Below, piece after piece: positions 50,916 to 59,823 of a stretch of 64,000 bases of DNA. The DNA lies in NCBI RefSeq assembly GCF_033659955.1, contig NZ_JARUJP010000006.1, forward strand, positions 124,001 through 188,000. The letters are read 5' to 3'. Under the pieces are notes generated by a model. That model was not told where the DNA came from, made no database searches, and saw only the letters and a program-made list of their open reading frames with translations. Made by a program: the position numbers and the translations under genes. Numbering within the stretch: the first letter of the stretch is position 1; the number at the start of each line of letters is the position of its first letter. The stretch is from Clostridium_AM tanneri (GTDB lineage Bacteria > Bacillota > Clostridia > Clostridiales > Clostridiaceae).

Positions 50916-52925
50916 TTATATATTAAATTTATCTGTCTCATCATTAAGCTGCTTTACTACATCATTTAGCTTAAATGTAAATTTAGAAACTTCCTCAGTG
51001 CTTGCCATCATTTCCTGAGAAGATGCTGAAATTTCCTCTGAAGCCGCAGACGTTTCTTCTGCTACTGAAGTTACTTCTTCTATTTTACTTAAAACTAATT
51101 CTTTGGATTTCATAGTTTTTTCTAGAGATACATAAGAGTCATTTACCAATGGTGTTATATTGGATACAGCCTTAATCATATCGTCGAAAGATATAATTGT
51201 GTTCTTTACAATGTTAACCTGGTTTTCCACCAAGCTTTTAACATCATTTGACGTTGTTATTACCTCTCCAGTTTCACTGCTTATTGAATAAATTAATCTT
51301 TGTATTTCTTCAGTGGACCCTTTTGATTGTTCAGCGAGTCTTCTTACTTCCTCTGCTACCACCGCAAACCCCTTGCCTGATTCTCCTGCCCTTGCCGCTT
51401 CTATCGCCGCATTAAGAGCTAAAAGATTTGTTTGTTCTGATATTCCATTTATTACCTCTGTTATATTTCCCACCTTTGACACACTGGTATTCAAGCTGTT
51501 AACCTTATCCACCACCATTTCAAAGGATAGCTTTATATCTTGAATTGATTTTAACAAAATATCAATTTGATCTTTTCCAGCTGCCGCCTTATCTCCAGTA
51601 GCATCTGAGCTTTCTTTTACTATGGATATTTTTCTTTCTATATTTTCTAGTTCATCAGATAGACTAGACATATGATTAGCAACCTCAACTAGAGCATTGG
51701 CCTGCTCTTCTGCTCCCTTAGTTACCTCCTGAATTGCTCCTGCAACTTCACTTGCAGCACCACTCATATGCTCTGCATTCATATTTAGACTTTGTGCCAT
51801 ATCATTTACATTGGCACTTTGCATTTTTATCATTCCCATGGTTTTTTTAAGACTATCTGACATATTCCTAAAACTTAATGCCAGTACCCCTATTTCATCA
51901 TTACTTTGAATAGATATCTCATTATCAAAATCCCCCTCAGATATCTTCTTTGATACTTGTACTAGTTTCAAAAGCGGATCTATTATTCCCCTAGATATTT
52001 TCATCATAATTAATGAGGATATTATAAAAGCAGCTAATGCAATGGCTGAAATTAACATTACTGTATTATATACAGTCTTGGTTACGTTTTCTAGAGACAA
52101 CCCTATATCTATAGCTCCTATATGAGCACCATTTTTATAAACTGGAACTAATACATCATATACTTTTACCTTATCTTTATAAAGGAAAGTTGAAGAATGT
52201 GTCTTTCCTTCTACTGCTGCTTTTTTACTTCCTTCATCATTGAGTGATATTCCAATTCTATCCTTTTCACTATGAGCTACAGCTTTTAAGTTTTTATCTA
52301 TAAATAATGCATACACTATATTTTTATCCTTAGTTAAATCTTGAATTAAAGTTTGCAGCTGTAGATTTTCACTTAATTTTTGAACTTTATTTGCAAGTAC
52401 TCCTATTTGAACCATTCCACCATTTTGGTTTGCTATATAACCATATTTATAGTAGTTGTCACCTACAGAGCTTTTTCTTATAGCTTCCATAAGCTCGCTT
52501 TTCTCATTCTTTAGCACTGAGTTAGAGATATGCTTATCGTCAAATACGAATCCTATATTAGGTTGTAAATTTGAATAAACTATCTTTCTACTAGAATCTA
52601 CAATGTTTATTTCATCAACTTCAAATTGCTTTGCTATAGCTAGTAAATATTCATTATTTACGCTATTAGAGTTAGTTACAATGAAATTTCCTAAAGTTTT
52701 TATTCTAGTGTCTATAGACTCATTTAAAGTATCTATAGCAGCACTGTTTTTCCCAAATTCGCTTGCCAATTGATTTGCCATATTTGCCCCATCATTCTGC
52801 ATTTGGCCTATTATTTTGCCTCTAGCGATAGTAATAGCTACTGTAGCTATTATAGCTATAACTATAAACATTATAGTTAAAGGCACTGTTAAAATCTTTA
52901 ATTTTATGGATATATTTTTTTTCAT
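50916..52925 (-). CDS. Methyl-accepting chemotaxis protein
   Basis: The 669-aa membrane receptor has helix 1 at about residues 10-32, a large extracellular Cache-type sensor domain (about 40-285, with DIGLSLENV at its end), helix 2 near 287-308, HAMP (LKLVQVSKKISEGDFDNEI), and a long signalling coiled coil with the conserved tip GISEQTNLLALNAAIEAARAGE. It signals to CheA. ATG 52925 follows GAAAGGAAGAA. The sensed ligand is unknown. No che genes are nearby. Confidence 0.93.
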   Translation of the reverse strand: MKKNISIKLKILTVPLTIMFIVIAIIATVAITIARGKIIGQMQNDGANMANQLASEFGKNSAAIDTLNESIDTRIKTLGNFIVTNSNSVNNEYLLAIAKQFEVDEINIVDSSRKIVYSNLQPNIGFVFDDKHISNSVLKNEKSELMEAIRKSSVGDNYYKYGYIANQNGGMVQIGVLANKVQKLSENLQLQTLIQDLTKDKNIVYALFIDKNLKAVAHSEKDRIGISLNDEGSKKAAVEGKTHSSTFLYKDKVKVYDVLVPVYKNGAHIGAIDIGLSLENVTKTVYNTVMLISAIALAAFIISSLIMMKISRGIIDPLLKLVQVSKKISEGDFDNEISIQSNDEIGVLALSFRNMSDSLKKTMGMIKMQSANVNDMAQSLNMNAEHMSGAASEVAGAIQEVTKGAEEQANALVEVANHMSSLSDELENIERKISIVKESSDATGDKAAAGKDQIDILLKSIQDIKLSFEMVVDKVNSLNTSVSKVGNITEVINGISEQTNLLALNAAIEAARAGESGKGFAVVAEEVRRLAEQSKGSTEEIQRLIYSISSETGEVITTSNDVKSLVENQVNIVKNTIISFDDMIKAVSNITPLVNDSYVSLEKTMKSKELVLSKIEEVTSVAEETSAASEEISASSQEMMASTEEVSKFTFKLNDVVKQLNDETDKFNI

Positions 52926-53386
52926 AAAGTTCTTCCTTTCAAAGTTTAATTATACTTTAATTGTCGTAAAAAATTAGCTTTTTTTAATATTTTACAGACA
53001 ATTTTAATTTTGTAGATGGTAAACTTTATTTGTAATCTTATTAAAACTTAAAATTTTATAGTTCCTTATTTTGATAACATTTTCTCTAGAGAGCCTTTAG
53101 TTCAGTCTCTTCATTAGTTAACTAACATCACTAAGAAAATATTTTCTTCAACATTTTATAATAAAATATTACATTTTTACAAATAGATTTTAGCACAGTT
53201 CAAAGAGAAAATCACTATTATTTAACTATTTATTTTTATGTATTAAATTTTTAAAATATATCAGATCTCGTAATCAGCAAATAAACTGTCTATATAAAAC
53301 TATTTTTCCCAAAGCAAAAAGAGCTCTTCAGTTGAACAGCTCTTCTTAACTTAGGGGATTACCAAAGCCCTTTATTATTATTCCAC
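52926..53386. other. Intergenic stretch between the chemoreceptor and pflA
   Basis: No gene was seen. It is very AT-rich. A hairpin at 53317-53345 (AAGAGCT with AGCTCTT, with an internal TTCA/GAA pairing) is the likely pflA terminator. Confidence 0.5.
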
Positions 53387-54103
53387 TTAATTATTTAACT
53401 CTTCTTTTAAAGTATTTTCTAACTCTTTCAAGTCTTCTTCATCCATAGTCTCTACATTCTCCAATTTGTACTCTATGCCAAGTTTTTTATACTTGTCAAC
53501 ACCTAAAGTATGATATGGAAGAAGTTCTATCTTTTCAACATTTTTTATATTTCTTATCATTCCAGCTAATTTTAAAATATGCTCTTTAGAATCCGTTATA
53601 CCTGGTACTATTACATGTCTTATCCAAAGCTTGGTACCTGCCTTTTGCACAGCGTCCAAAAACTCATCAAAACCTCTTTTACTAGCTCCAGTTAAGTCTT
53701 TATAACCTTCGTCAGTAACATGCTTTATATCAAGGAGAACTAAATCTATATATTTTAATATTTCCTCATACCCTCCTCTACCATAGCCTGCGGTGTCTAT
53801 GGTAGTATGGATTCCCGCATCCTTGCATAGTTTTAATGTTTCTACTAAAAAATCCGGCTGCATTAAAGGATCTCCACCTGAAAATGTTACTCCGCCACCA
53901 TCCTTAAAATAAGGTTTAAATCTTATAATCTTTTTCACTAATTCCTGTGGTGTTATCTCTGTTCCTCCAGCAAAGATCCATGTATCTGGATTGTGGCAGT
54001 AGGAACATCTTAAAGCACAGCCCTGCATAAACACTACAGTTCTAATTCCAGGCCCATCTACTAAACCCATACTCTCAAAGGAATGTATTCTTCCTAGTGT
54101 CAT
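53387..54103 (-). CDS. pflA: Pyruvate formate-lyase activating enzyme
   Basis: This radical SAM enzyme installs the glycyl radical on PflB. The CX3CX2C motif is CALRCSYC. GGGVTFSGGDPLMQP and TTIDTAGY are family landmarks. Length of 238 aa is normal. It lies 149 nt downstream of pflB. A hairpin at 54181-54207 between the two genes may reduce read-through and so the amount of activase. It may also activate the YjjI-like enzyme, but that family usually has its own activase. Confidence 0.95.
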   Translation of the reverse strand: MTLGRIHSFESMGLVDGPGIRTVVFMQGCALRCSYCHNPDTWIFAGGTEITPQELVKKIIRFKPYFKDGGGVTFSGGDPLMQPDFLVETLKLCKDAGIHTTIDTAGYGRGGYEEILKYIDLVLLDIKHVTDEGYKDLTGASKRGFDEFLDAVQKAGTKLWIRHVIVPGITDSKEHILKLAGMIRNIKNVEKIELLPYHTLGVDKYKKLGIEYKLENVETMDEEDLKELENTLKEELNN

Positions 54104-54180
54104 TTTATTATCCTCCCTTTGTAAAATTTAAAATTCGAAAGTTTTCTTAGCAAAACTAAATCTATCGTTAGCTAAAACTT

Positions 54181-54207
54181 TAGCCCGCTGCATTAAAACA
54201 ACGGGCC
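54181..54207 (-). terminator. Hairpin between pflB and pflA
   Basis: The minus-strand stem GCCCGTTG pairs with CAGCGGGC (one G-U pair) and is followed by TAAAGTTTT. It looks like a leaky terminator inside the operon. Confidence 0.55.
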
Positions 54208-54252
54208 CATCCATGATGTTATATAATTATAGGGGATACTACAATATACTAA

Positions 54253-56502
54253 CTACATTGTTCCATGGAATGTTCTGCTTATAACTTCTCTTTGCTGTTC
54301 TTTAGTTAGTCTGTTAAAGTGAACAGCATATCCTGAAACTCTTATTGTTAAAGTTGGATATTTTTCTGGATGCTCCATAGCATCTTCTAATGTTTCTCTT
54401 CTAAGAACATTAACATTTAAATGGAAAGCAGCTTGTCCGAAATATCCATCCATCATATTTACAAGGTTATTTATTCTACTTTCTTCATCTTTTCCAAGAG
54501 CATCTGGTATTATGGAGAATGTGTTTGAAACTCCATCTTGGCAGTACTCTCTGTAAGGTATTTTAGCTACTGAGTTAAGTGATGCTAAGGCTCCATTCTC
54601 ATCTCTTCCGTGCATAGGGTTAGCTCCTGGAGCAAAAGCTTCTCCTGCTTTTCTTCCATCTGGAGTTGATCCAGTTTTCTTACCATATACTACGTTAGAT
54701 GTTATTGTAAGAACAGAAAGTGAATGTTCTGCATCTCTATAAGTTTTATGCTTCTTAAGTTCAGTAGAGAATTTCTTTGTAACCTCTACAGCTAGGTCAT
54801 CTACTCTATCATCATCATTTCCAAACTTAGGGAAATCTCCTTCTATGTTAAAGTCAACAGCTATTCCCTCTTCGTTTCTTACAGGTGTAACCTTAGCATA
54901 CTTTATAGCACTTAGTGAGTCTGCTGCAACAGATAATCCTGCTATACCAAATGCCATAAATCTCTTGATATCTGTGTCATGTAAAGCCATTTGTCCTGCT
55001 TCATAAGCATATTTATCATGCATATAGTGAATTGTATTCATTGTATCTACATATAACTCAGCTACGTATTCCATAACTTTGTTGTAGTTTTTCATTACCT
55101 TATCAAAATCTAGAACTTCATCAGTTATTCTATCTATTCCAGGTACAACTTGGATTAAGCTGCCATCTTTAGCCTTTTTCTTCTCGTCAACTCCACCATT
55201 TATAGCATAAAGTAATGCTTTAGCAAGGTTTGTTCTTGCGCCGAAGAACTGCATTCTCTTACCAACTTCCATAGCAGATACACAGCAAGCTATAGCATAA
55301 TCATCTCCATATATTGGTCTCATTATATCATCATTTTCGTACTGAATAGCATCAGTTTTTATAGACATTTCTGCACAGTACTTCTTGAAGTTAGCTGGTA
55401 ACTTTTCTGACCATAGTACCGTCATGTTTGGTTCTGGTGCTGGTGTTAAATTAGTTAAAGTGTGTAGGAATCTAAAAGCTGTTTTAGTAACAAGCGGCTT
55501 TCCATTTACTCCTACTCCTCCAATTGATTCTGTTATCCAGTTAGGATCTCCTGCAAATAGGTCGTTATATTCTGGAGTTCTTAAATGTCTTACCATTCTT
55601 AACTTTATAACAAATTGGTCAATTATTTCTTGAGCTTCTTCTTCTGAAATAATTCCACTTTCAAGGTCTCTCTCGATAAATATATCTAGGAAAGTAGTAT
55701 TTCTTCCAAGAGACATTGCAGCTCCATTATTTTCCTTAACTGCAGCTAAATATCCAAAGTATAAGAATTGAACTGCTTCTCTAGCATTTTCAGCTGGGCT
55801 TGATATATCAAATCCGTATGACGCAGCCATTTCCTTTAATTCTACCATAGCACGGATTTGCATATTCACTTCTTCTCTAAGTCTTATAATTTCTTCTGAT
55901 GAACCTTTTAATTCTTTTAAATCTTTTTTCTTTTGAGCTATTAAGAAGTCTATTCCATAAAGAGCTATTCTTCTATAGTCGCCTATTATTCTTCCTCTTC
56001 CATAAGCGTCTGGAAGTCCTGTAAGTAGTCCTACTGTTCTTGCCTTTCTTGTTTCTTCTGTATAAGCATCAAAAACTCCTTCGTTGTGAGTTTTTCTGTA
56101 CTTTTTAAAATTCTTATTTAACTCTTCATCCATCTTAAATCCATAAGCTTCAAGAGATTGTTCTACCATTCTCATTCCACCATATGGGTTCATTATTCTC
56201 TTTAAAGGGGCGTCTGTTTGAAAACCAACTATTACTTCATTTTCTCTATCAAGGTATCCTGGCTCGAAACTGTTTATACCAGAAAACCTACTAGTTTCAA
56301 CATCCATAACACCTTTTTTAATTTCTTCTATTATAAGCGTTTCTGCCTGCTCCCAAACCTTCTTAGTTTTTTCTGTAGGAGATGCTAAAAAACTTTTGTC
56401 TCCTTCATATACTTTATAGTTCTTTTGTATAAAGTCTCTAACATTTATTTCTTCTGTCCATTTACCTTCATTAAAACCCATCCATTGTTTTATCATCTGC
56501 AT
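54253..56502 (-). CDS. pflB: Pyruvate formate-lyase
   Basis: This glycyl-radical enzyme splits pyruvate plus CoA to acetyl-CoA and formate. The twin active-site cysteines are in IACCVSAMEVG, and the radical glycine is Gly724 in RVSGYAVHF near the C-terminus. Length of 749 aa is typical. ATG 56502 follows AAGGAGTGAATGC; the next in-frame ATG two codons on is also plausible. It has its own promoter and is followed by pflA. Confidence 0.97.
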   Translation of the reverse strand: MQMIKQWMGFNEGKWTEEINVRDFIQKNYKVYEGDKSFLASPTEKTKKVWEQAETLIIEEIKKGVMDVETSRFSGINSFEPGYLDRENEVIVGFQTDAPLKRIMNPYGGMRMVEQSLEAYGFKMDEELNKNFKKYRKTHNEGVFDAYTEETRKARTVGLLTGLPDAYGRGRIIGDYRRIALYGIDFLIAQKKKDLKELKGSSEEIIRLREEVNMQIRAMVELKEMAASYGFDISSPAENAREAVQFLYFGYLAAVKENNGAAMSLGRNTTFLDIFIERDLESGIISEEEAQEIIDQFVIKLRMVRHLRTPEYNDLFAGDPNWITESIGGVGVNGKPLVTKTAFRFLHTLTNLTPAPEPNMTVLWSEKLPANFKKYCAEMSIKTDAIQYENDDIMRPIYGDDYAIACCVSAMEVGKRMQFFGARTNLAKALLYAINGGVDEKKKAKDGSLIQVVPGIDRITDEVLDFDKVMKNYNKVMEYVAELYVDTMNTIHYMHDKYAYEAGQMALHDTDIKRFMAFGIAGLSVAADSLSAIKYAKVTPVRNEEGIAVDFNIEGDFPKFGNDDDRVDDLAVEVTKKFSTELKKHKTYRDAEHSLSVLTITSNVVYGKKTGSTPDGRKAGEAFAPGANPMHGRDENGALASLNSVAKIPYREYCQDGVSNTFSIIPDALGKDEESRINNLVNMMDGYFGQAAFHLNVNVLRRETLEDAMEHPEKYPTLTIRVSGYAVHFNRLTKEQQREVISRTFHGTM

Positions 56503-56593
56503 TCACTCCTTAATTCTATAAATGAATTATCCCTATTTTAATTCCTTCATTTATACTTTAATCAATTACGACTTTTTCTTATCTTATGAGTCT

Positions 56594-56622
56594 ATTATAT
56601 ACTATTTTGAAATCTGTATCAA
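56594..56622 (-). promoter_or_regulatory. Promoter of pflB
   Basis: TTGATA (56617-56622), a 17-bp spacer and a perfect TATAAT (56594-56599). The untranslated leader is about 85 nt. Confidence 0.7.
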
Positions 56623-56862
56623 TAGTTTTTTTGTTTATTTTTAAGATTTTATAATGCAATTCACCACAGTTCGATAAGCTGTATTACTTTTTTATAATCT
56701 TCTGTATTAGTCTGAATTTTTCTATTCTATCTCTTTAAATTTGTCCTCATTATATGACATTAATTCTTTTATTATATTTAATTTTACATATTTCATTACA
56801 AACTATTAAAAAATAATACTTATTTCAAAAAATAAATTATCCACGTAATATTCTTTTAGCAA

Positions 56863-56908
56863 AATAAGAACCCATTTCCTAACGTCTTTTAAGAAATGGG
56901 TTCTTATT
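56863..56908 (-). terminator. Terminator of the cysteine-desulfurase-like gene
   Basis: AATAAGAACCCATTTC pairs with GAAATGGGTTCTTATT over a 14-nt loop. Confidence 0.85.
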
Positions 56909-56914
56909 AGTGTT

Positions 56915-58165
56915 TTACTGCAGTTGACTAACTAATGTTCTTACTGCATTAATAAATAAATCTACTTCCTCTTCACTGTTATAAGGCGCAATTCCTACCC
57001 TAATCCAACCTTCTGTTTTATTTACATTAAGCTTTTCGGCTAAGGTAGTTGCATAAAAATGCCCATCTCCAGCAAATATAGAATATTCTTCTGACATTAT
57101 TCTGCATACTTCCTTTGAAGACATCCCGTCTATTGTAAAGGCAATAGTGGGAGTTTTTCCAGCCCACTCAGGGGCCTGGTATAAAGTTACTCTTTCTAAT
57201 TTACTTAATCTTTTTCTAATCTTACTAGCTAATCTATTCTCGTAATCTTCTATTTTTTTAAAGCCTGATATTATTTTTTCTCTCCGTGTTTCTCCTGTGC
57301 CAAGAGATGCTATAAATTCAATAGCTGGCTTTATGCCGGCTATTCCTTCATGACTTTGAGTACCAGTTTCTAATTTATCAGGAATATAAGATGGAGCTGG
57401 TTCTAACTTATAGGAGTTTAAGCTTTTGAATAGATTTTCTTTAATTACTGCTATACCTATATGTGGTCCAAAGAATTTATAAGCTGAACATAGTAAAATA
57501 TCTGCTCCTAACTCATCACGATTAATTGAAAAATGGGGTGCGGCATGAACAGCATCCACTACTACAATAGCGTTAACTGCTCTTGCACGAGATGATACTA
57601 TTTGAACTTCATTTATTGTGCCTACAGCATTGGAAGCAAGTCCTATGGCTATAAGACGAGTTTTATCCGTTATAATAGAACCAAGAGTAGTAAAATCTAA
57701 AGTAAGAGTATCCTTATTTACTTTTAACCAATTTACTATCATTCCTTTTTCCTTTGCAATAGCTAACCAAGGATCTACGTTTGCTCTATGATCTGACTCA
57801 CAAAGAACTATCTCATCTCCTTTTCGCCAATTGCGCCCAAGAGCCCTAGAAATTGAGAACTCTAAACTTGTAGCATTTGCTCCAAAGGCCACTTCCTTCG
57901 ACTTTGCTCCAAACATATCTGCAATTGCTTCCTTTGCTTCTCTTATTAATTCTTCTGTTTCTCTACTAGTTGGGAACTGACCATGAAGATTTGCACTACC
58001 ACTAGACATATAGTTTGATATTGCTTGAATTGAAGTGTCAACTACCTGTGAACCTCCAGGTCCGTCTAAATAAACAGCCAGTTTACCATTATAGATTCTT
58101 CTTAAAGCCGGAAACTGTTTGCGTATTTCGCTTACAGGAAAAGTATAGGAATGACTTACAAGCAT
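56915..58165 (-). CDS. Cysteine-desulfurase-like class V aminotransferase
   Basis: The 416-aa PLP enzyme has the class V pattern: YLDGPGGSQVVD, ANATSLEFS, VVDAVHAAPH (PLP Asp/His) and the Schiff-base Lys in LLCSAYKFFGPH. It fits the cysteine desulfurase-like subgroup represented by VC1184 rather than IscS/SufS; the usual desulfurase Cys loop is not evident. It has no Fe-S assembly neighbours. The reaction is unknown. ATG 58165 follows AAGGAGGCATACG. Confidence 0.85.
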   Translation of the reverse strand: MLVSHSYTFPVSEIRKQFPALRRIYNGKLAVYLDGPGGSQVVDTSIQAISNYMSSGSANLHGQFPTSRETEELIREAKEAIADMFGAKSKEVAFGANATSLEFSISRALGRNWRKGDEIVLCESDHRANVDPWLAIAKEKGMIVNWLKVNKDTLTLDFTTLGSIITDKTRLIAIGLASNAVGTINEVQIVSSRARAVNAIVVVDAVHAAPHFSINRDELGADILLCSAYKFFGPHIGIAVIKENLFKSLNSYKLEPAPSYIPDKLETGTQSHEGIAGIKPAIEFIASLGTGETRREKIISGFKKIEDYENRLASKIRKRLSKLERVTLYQAPEWAGKTPTIAFTIDGMSSKEVCRIMSEEYSIFAGDGHFYATTLAEKLNVNKTEGWIRVGIAPYNSEEEVDLFINAVRTLVSQLQ

Positions 58166-58277
58166 TGTTTCGTATGCCTCCTTTGAATAGCTTTGATTGA
58201 GAGCATCTTAATTAGTACTTTGAGTACTATATCATTATGATTTTTTTTCAATGAACATTCCAACTTTCTAAAACTTT

Positions 58278-59525
58278 TTAAAAATTGGATTTCACCTTAT
58301 TTACAGCTTTATAAGCATTGACTAAGCCATGACCAGACTGTAAATCTTCCCCTGTTGTTAATATATCTGTTGTAGTACTATTTAAAACCTCAGCAATTTC
58401 ATCCGGTGTCAAATTAGGGTTTTGTGCTTTAACTAATGCAGAGATTCCAGATACTATAGGTGCAGCCATACTGGTACCATCCCAAACTGCATACCCATTA
58501 GGTACAGTACTTATTATTTTAACTCCCGGTGCAGCAGCATCAATTGACGTTCCATAATTAGAAAAACTAGCTTTTTTATACTGTTGACTTATAGCAGATA
58601 CTGTATAAACATCTTTATCATCTCCAGCAGGAGTGTATAAATCAGCATCTGAATTGTCATTACCTGCAGCAACTACAATAAATACTCCTTTTTCTTTGGC
58701 ATATGCTATAGCACTTTCAATAACCCTGCTTTCACCTTCAGTACCAAAGCTTAGGTTTATAATATCTGCACCGTTATCTGCAGCATATTTAATTCCTTTA
58801 GCAACCACATCTGCCTCTCCTTCTCCCTGTGCATCTAGGACCTTTATAGGTATAATCTTTACATCCAATGCTCCTACTATCCCTGTTATACCTTCATTAT
58901 TATTGGCCTCTGCTGCAATAATTCCAGATACATGAGTTCCATGTCCATTATCATCCATTACATTTTTGTTATTATCAATAAAATTATACCCCAAATCCGT
59001 AAGAACTCTATTCTTTAAATCATTATGAGTATAATCAACTCCTGTGTCTACTACTGCAACTTTAATTTGTCGCTGTTGGTTAATTAAAGCCCATGACTTA
59101 TTTGCCTCTGTTAAAGTCACAGCCCATTCATACTTATATCCCGGATCATTTACAGCGGAATCAGTGTTTAAAGCTATATCGGTAATGCCAGAATTTTTAT
59201 TTACAGGAGTCCTTTTTATCGGCTCAACTATTCCTACTGGATTTTGTCCTTGTACTCTCCTAATTTCCCTACCTCTTAACTGTCTTTTCATATCTTGTTT
59301 ATTATTATATCGCCCTGATGCATCTATATAATTTTTACCACTAGGCAAATCTTTTTTTATATTTCCTGTATTAACACCACTATGATAGAAAGCCTGTACA
59401 GTTTTATTTATGTTTGTATTATTTATACCATTACTATTTAGTGCTTCAGGTTCCCAAGTTAGAAAATTGCCTCCAACTATTAAAACCGCCAGTGATACTA
59501 ACGCTAAAACCTTCCTAGATACCAT
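58278..59525 (-). CDS. Secreted subtilisin-family (S8) serine protease
   Basis: The 415-aa preproprotein has a signal peptide (VLALVSLAVLIVGGNFL), a pro-region and a catalytic domain. The triad is Asp in VAVVDTGVDYTHNDL, His in GHGTHVSGIIA and Ser in GTSMAAPIVSG, with the oxyanion Asn in VVAAGNDNSD. It is probably secreted as an extracellular protease. ATG 59525 lies 9 nt after GGGAGAA; an upstream ATG at 59558 precedes that site. It is monocistronic. Confidence 0.93.
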   Translation of the reverse strand: MVSRKVLALVSLAVLIVGGNFLTWEPEALNSNGINNTNINKTVQAFYHSGVNTGNIKKDLPSGKNYIDASGRYNNKQDMKRQLRGREIRRVQGQNPVGIVEPIKRTPVNKNSGITDIALNTDSAVNDPGYKYEWAVTLTEANKSWALINQQRQIKVAVVDTGVDYTHNDLKNRVLTDLGYNFIDNNKNVMDDNGHGTHVSGIIAAEANNNEGITGIVGALDVKIIPIKVLDAQGEGEADVVAKGIKYAADNGADIINLSFGTEGESRVIESAIAYAKEKGVFIVVAAGNDNSDADLYTPAGDDKDVYTVSAISQQYKKASFSNYGTSIDAAAPGVKIISTVPNGYAVWDGTSMAAPIVSGISALVKAQNPNLTPDEIAEVLNSTTTDILTTGEDLQSGHGLVNAYKAVNKVKSNF

Positions 59526-59708
59526 AAATATTCTCCCTTCAATAAATGATAACTCCAAATTATAGTGATAAGTATTTAAATTTTCCTCAGCTAAACTTAT
59601 TTTCTAATTATATCACCCCATTGTGTATGTTCTGTTACAAAAATGCTCTTTTACAAAAATTTAATGTGATATTTTCCAACTGATAAATTTAAAGCTTATT
59701 ACAGAAAA

Positions 59709-59744
59709 AAGTCTCTACGGAATTTTGCGCTTCCATAGAGACTT
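59709..59744 (-). terminator. Hairpin after the P-type ATPase gene
   Basis: AAGTCTCTA-GGAA pairs with TTCC-TAGAGACTT, with one mismatch. It lies about 80 nt past the P-type ATPase stop. Confidence 0.65.
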
Positions 59745-59823
59745 CTTTGACTCTGTTTTATTTAATCTATTTTTCTCTTTAATTTTCTGTATTTATTAAT
59801 GATTTAATTTACACTTGTAATTT

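Larger units (their letters stand above)
56503..56914. other. Intergenic stretch upstream of pflB
   Basis: No gene was seen. It contains the pflB promoter (56594-56622) and the terminator of the cysteine-desulfurase-like gene (56863-56908). Confidence 0.55.
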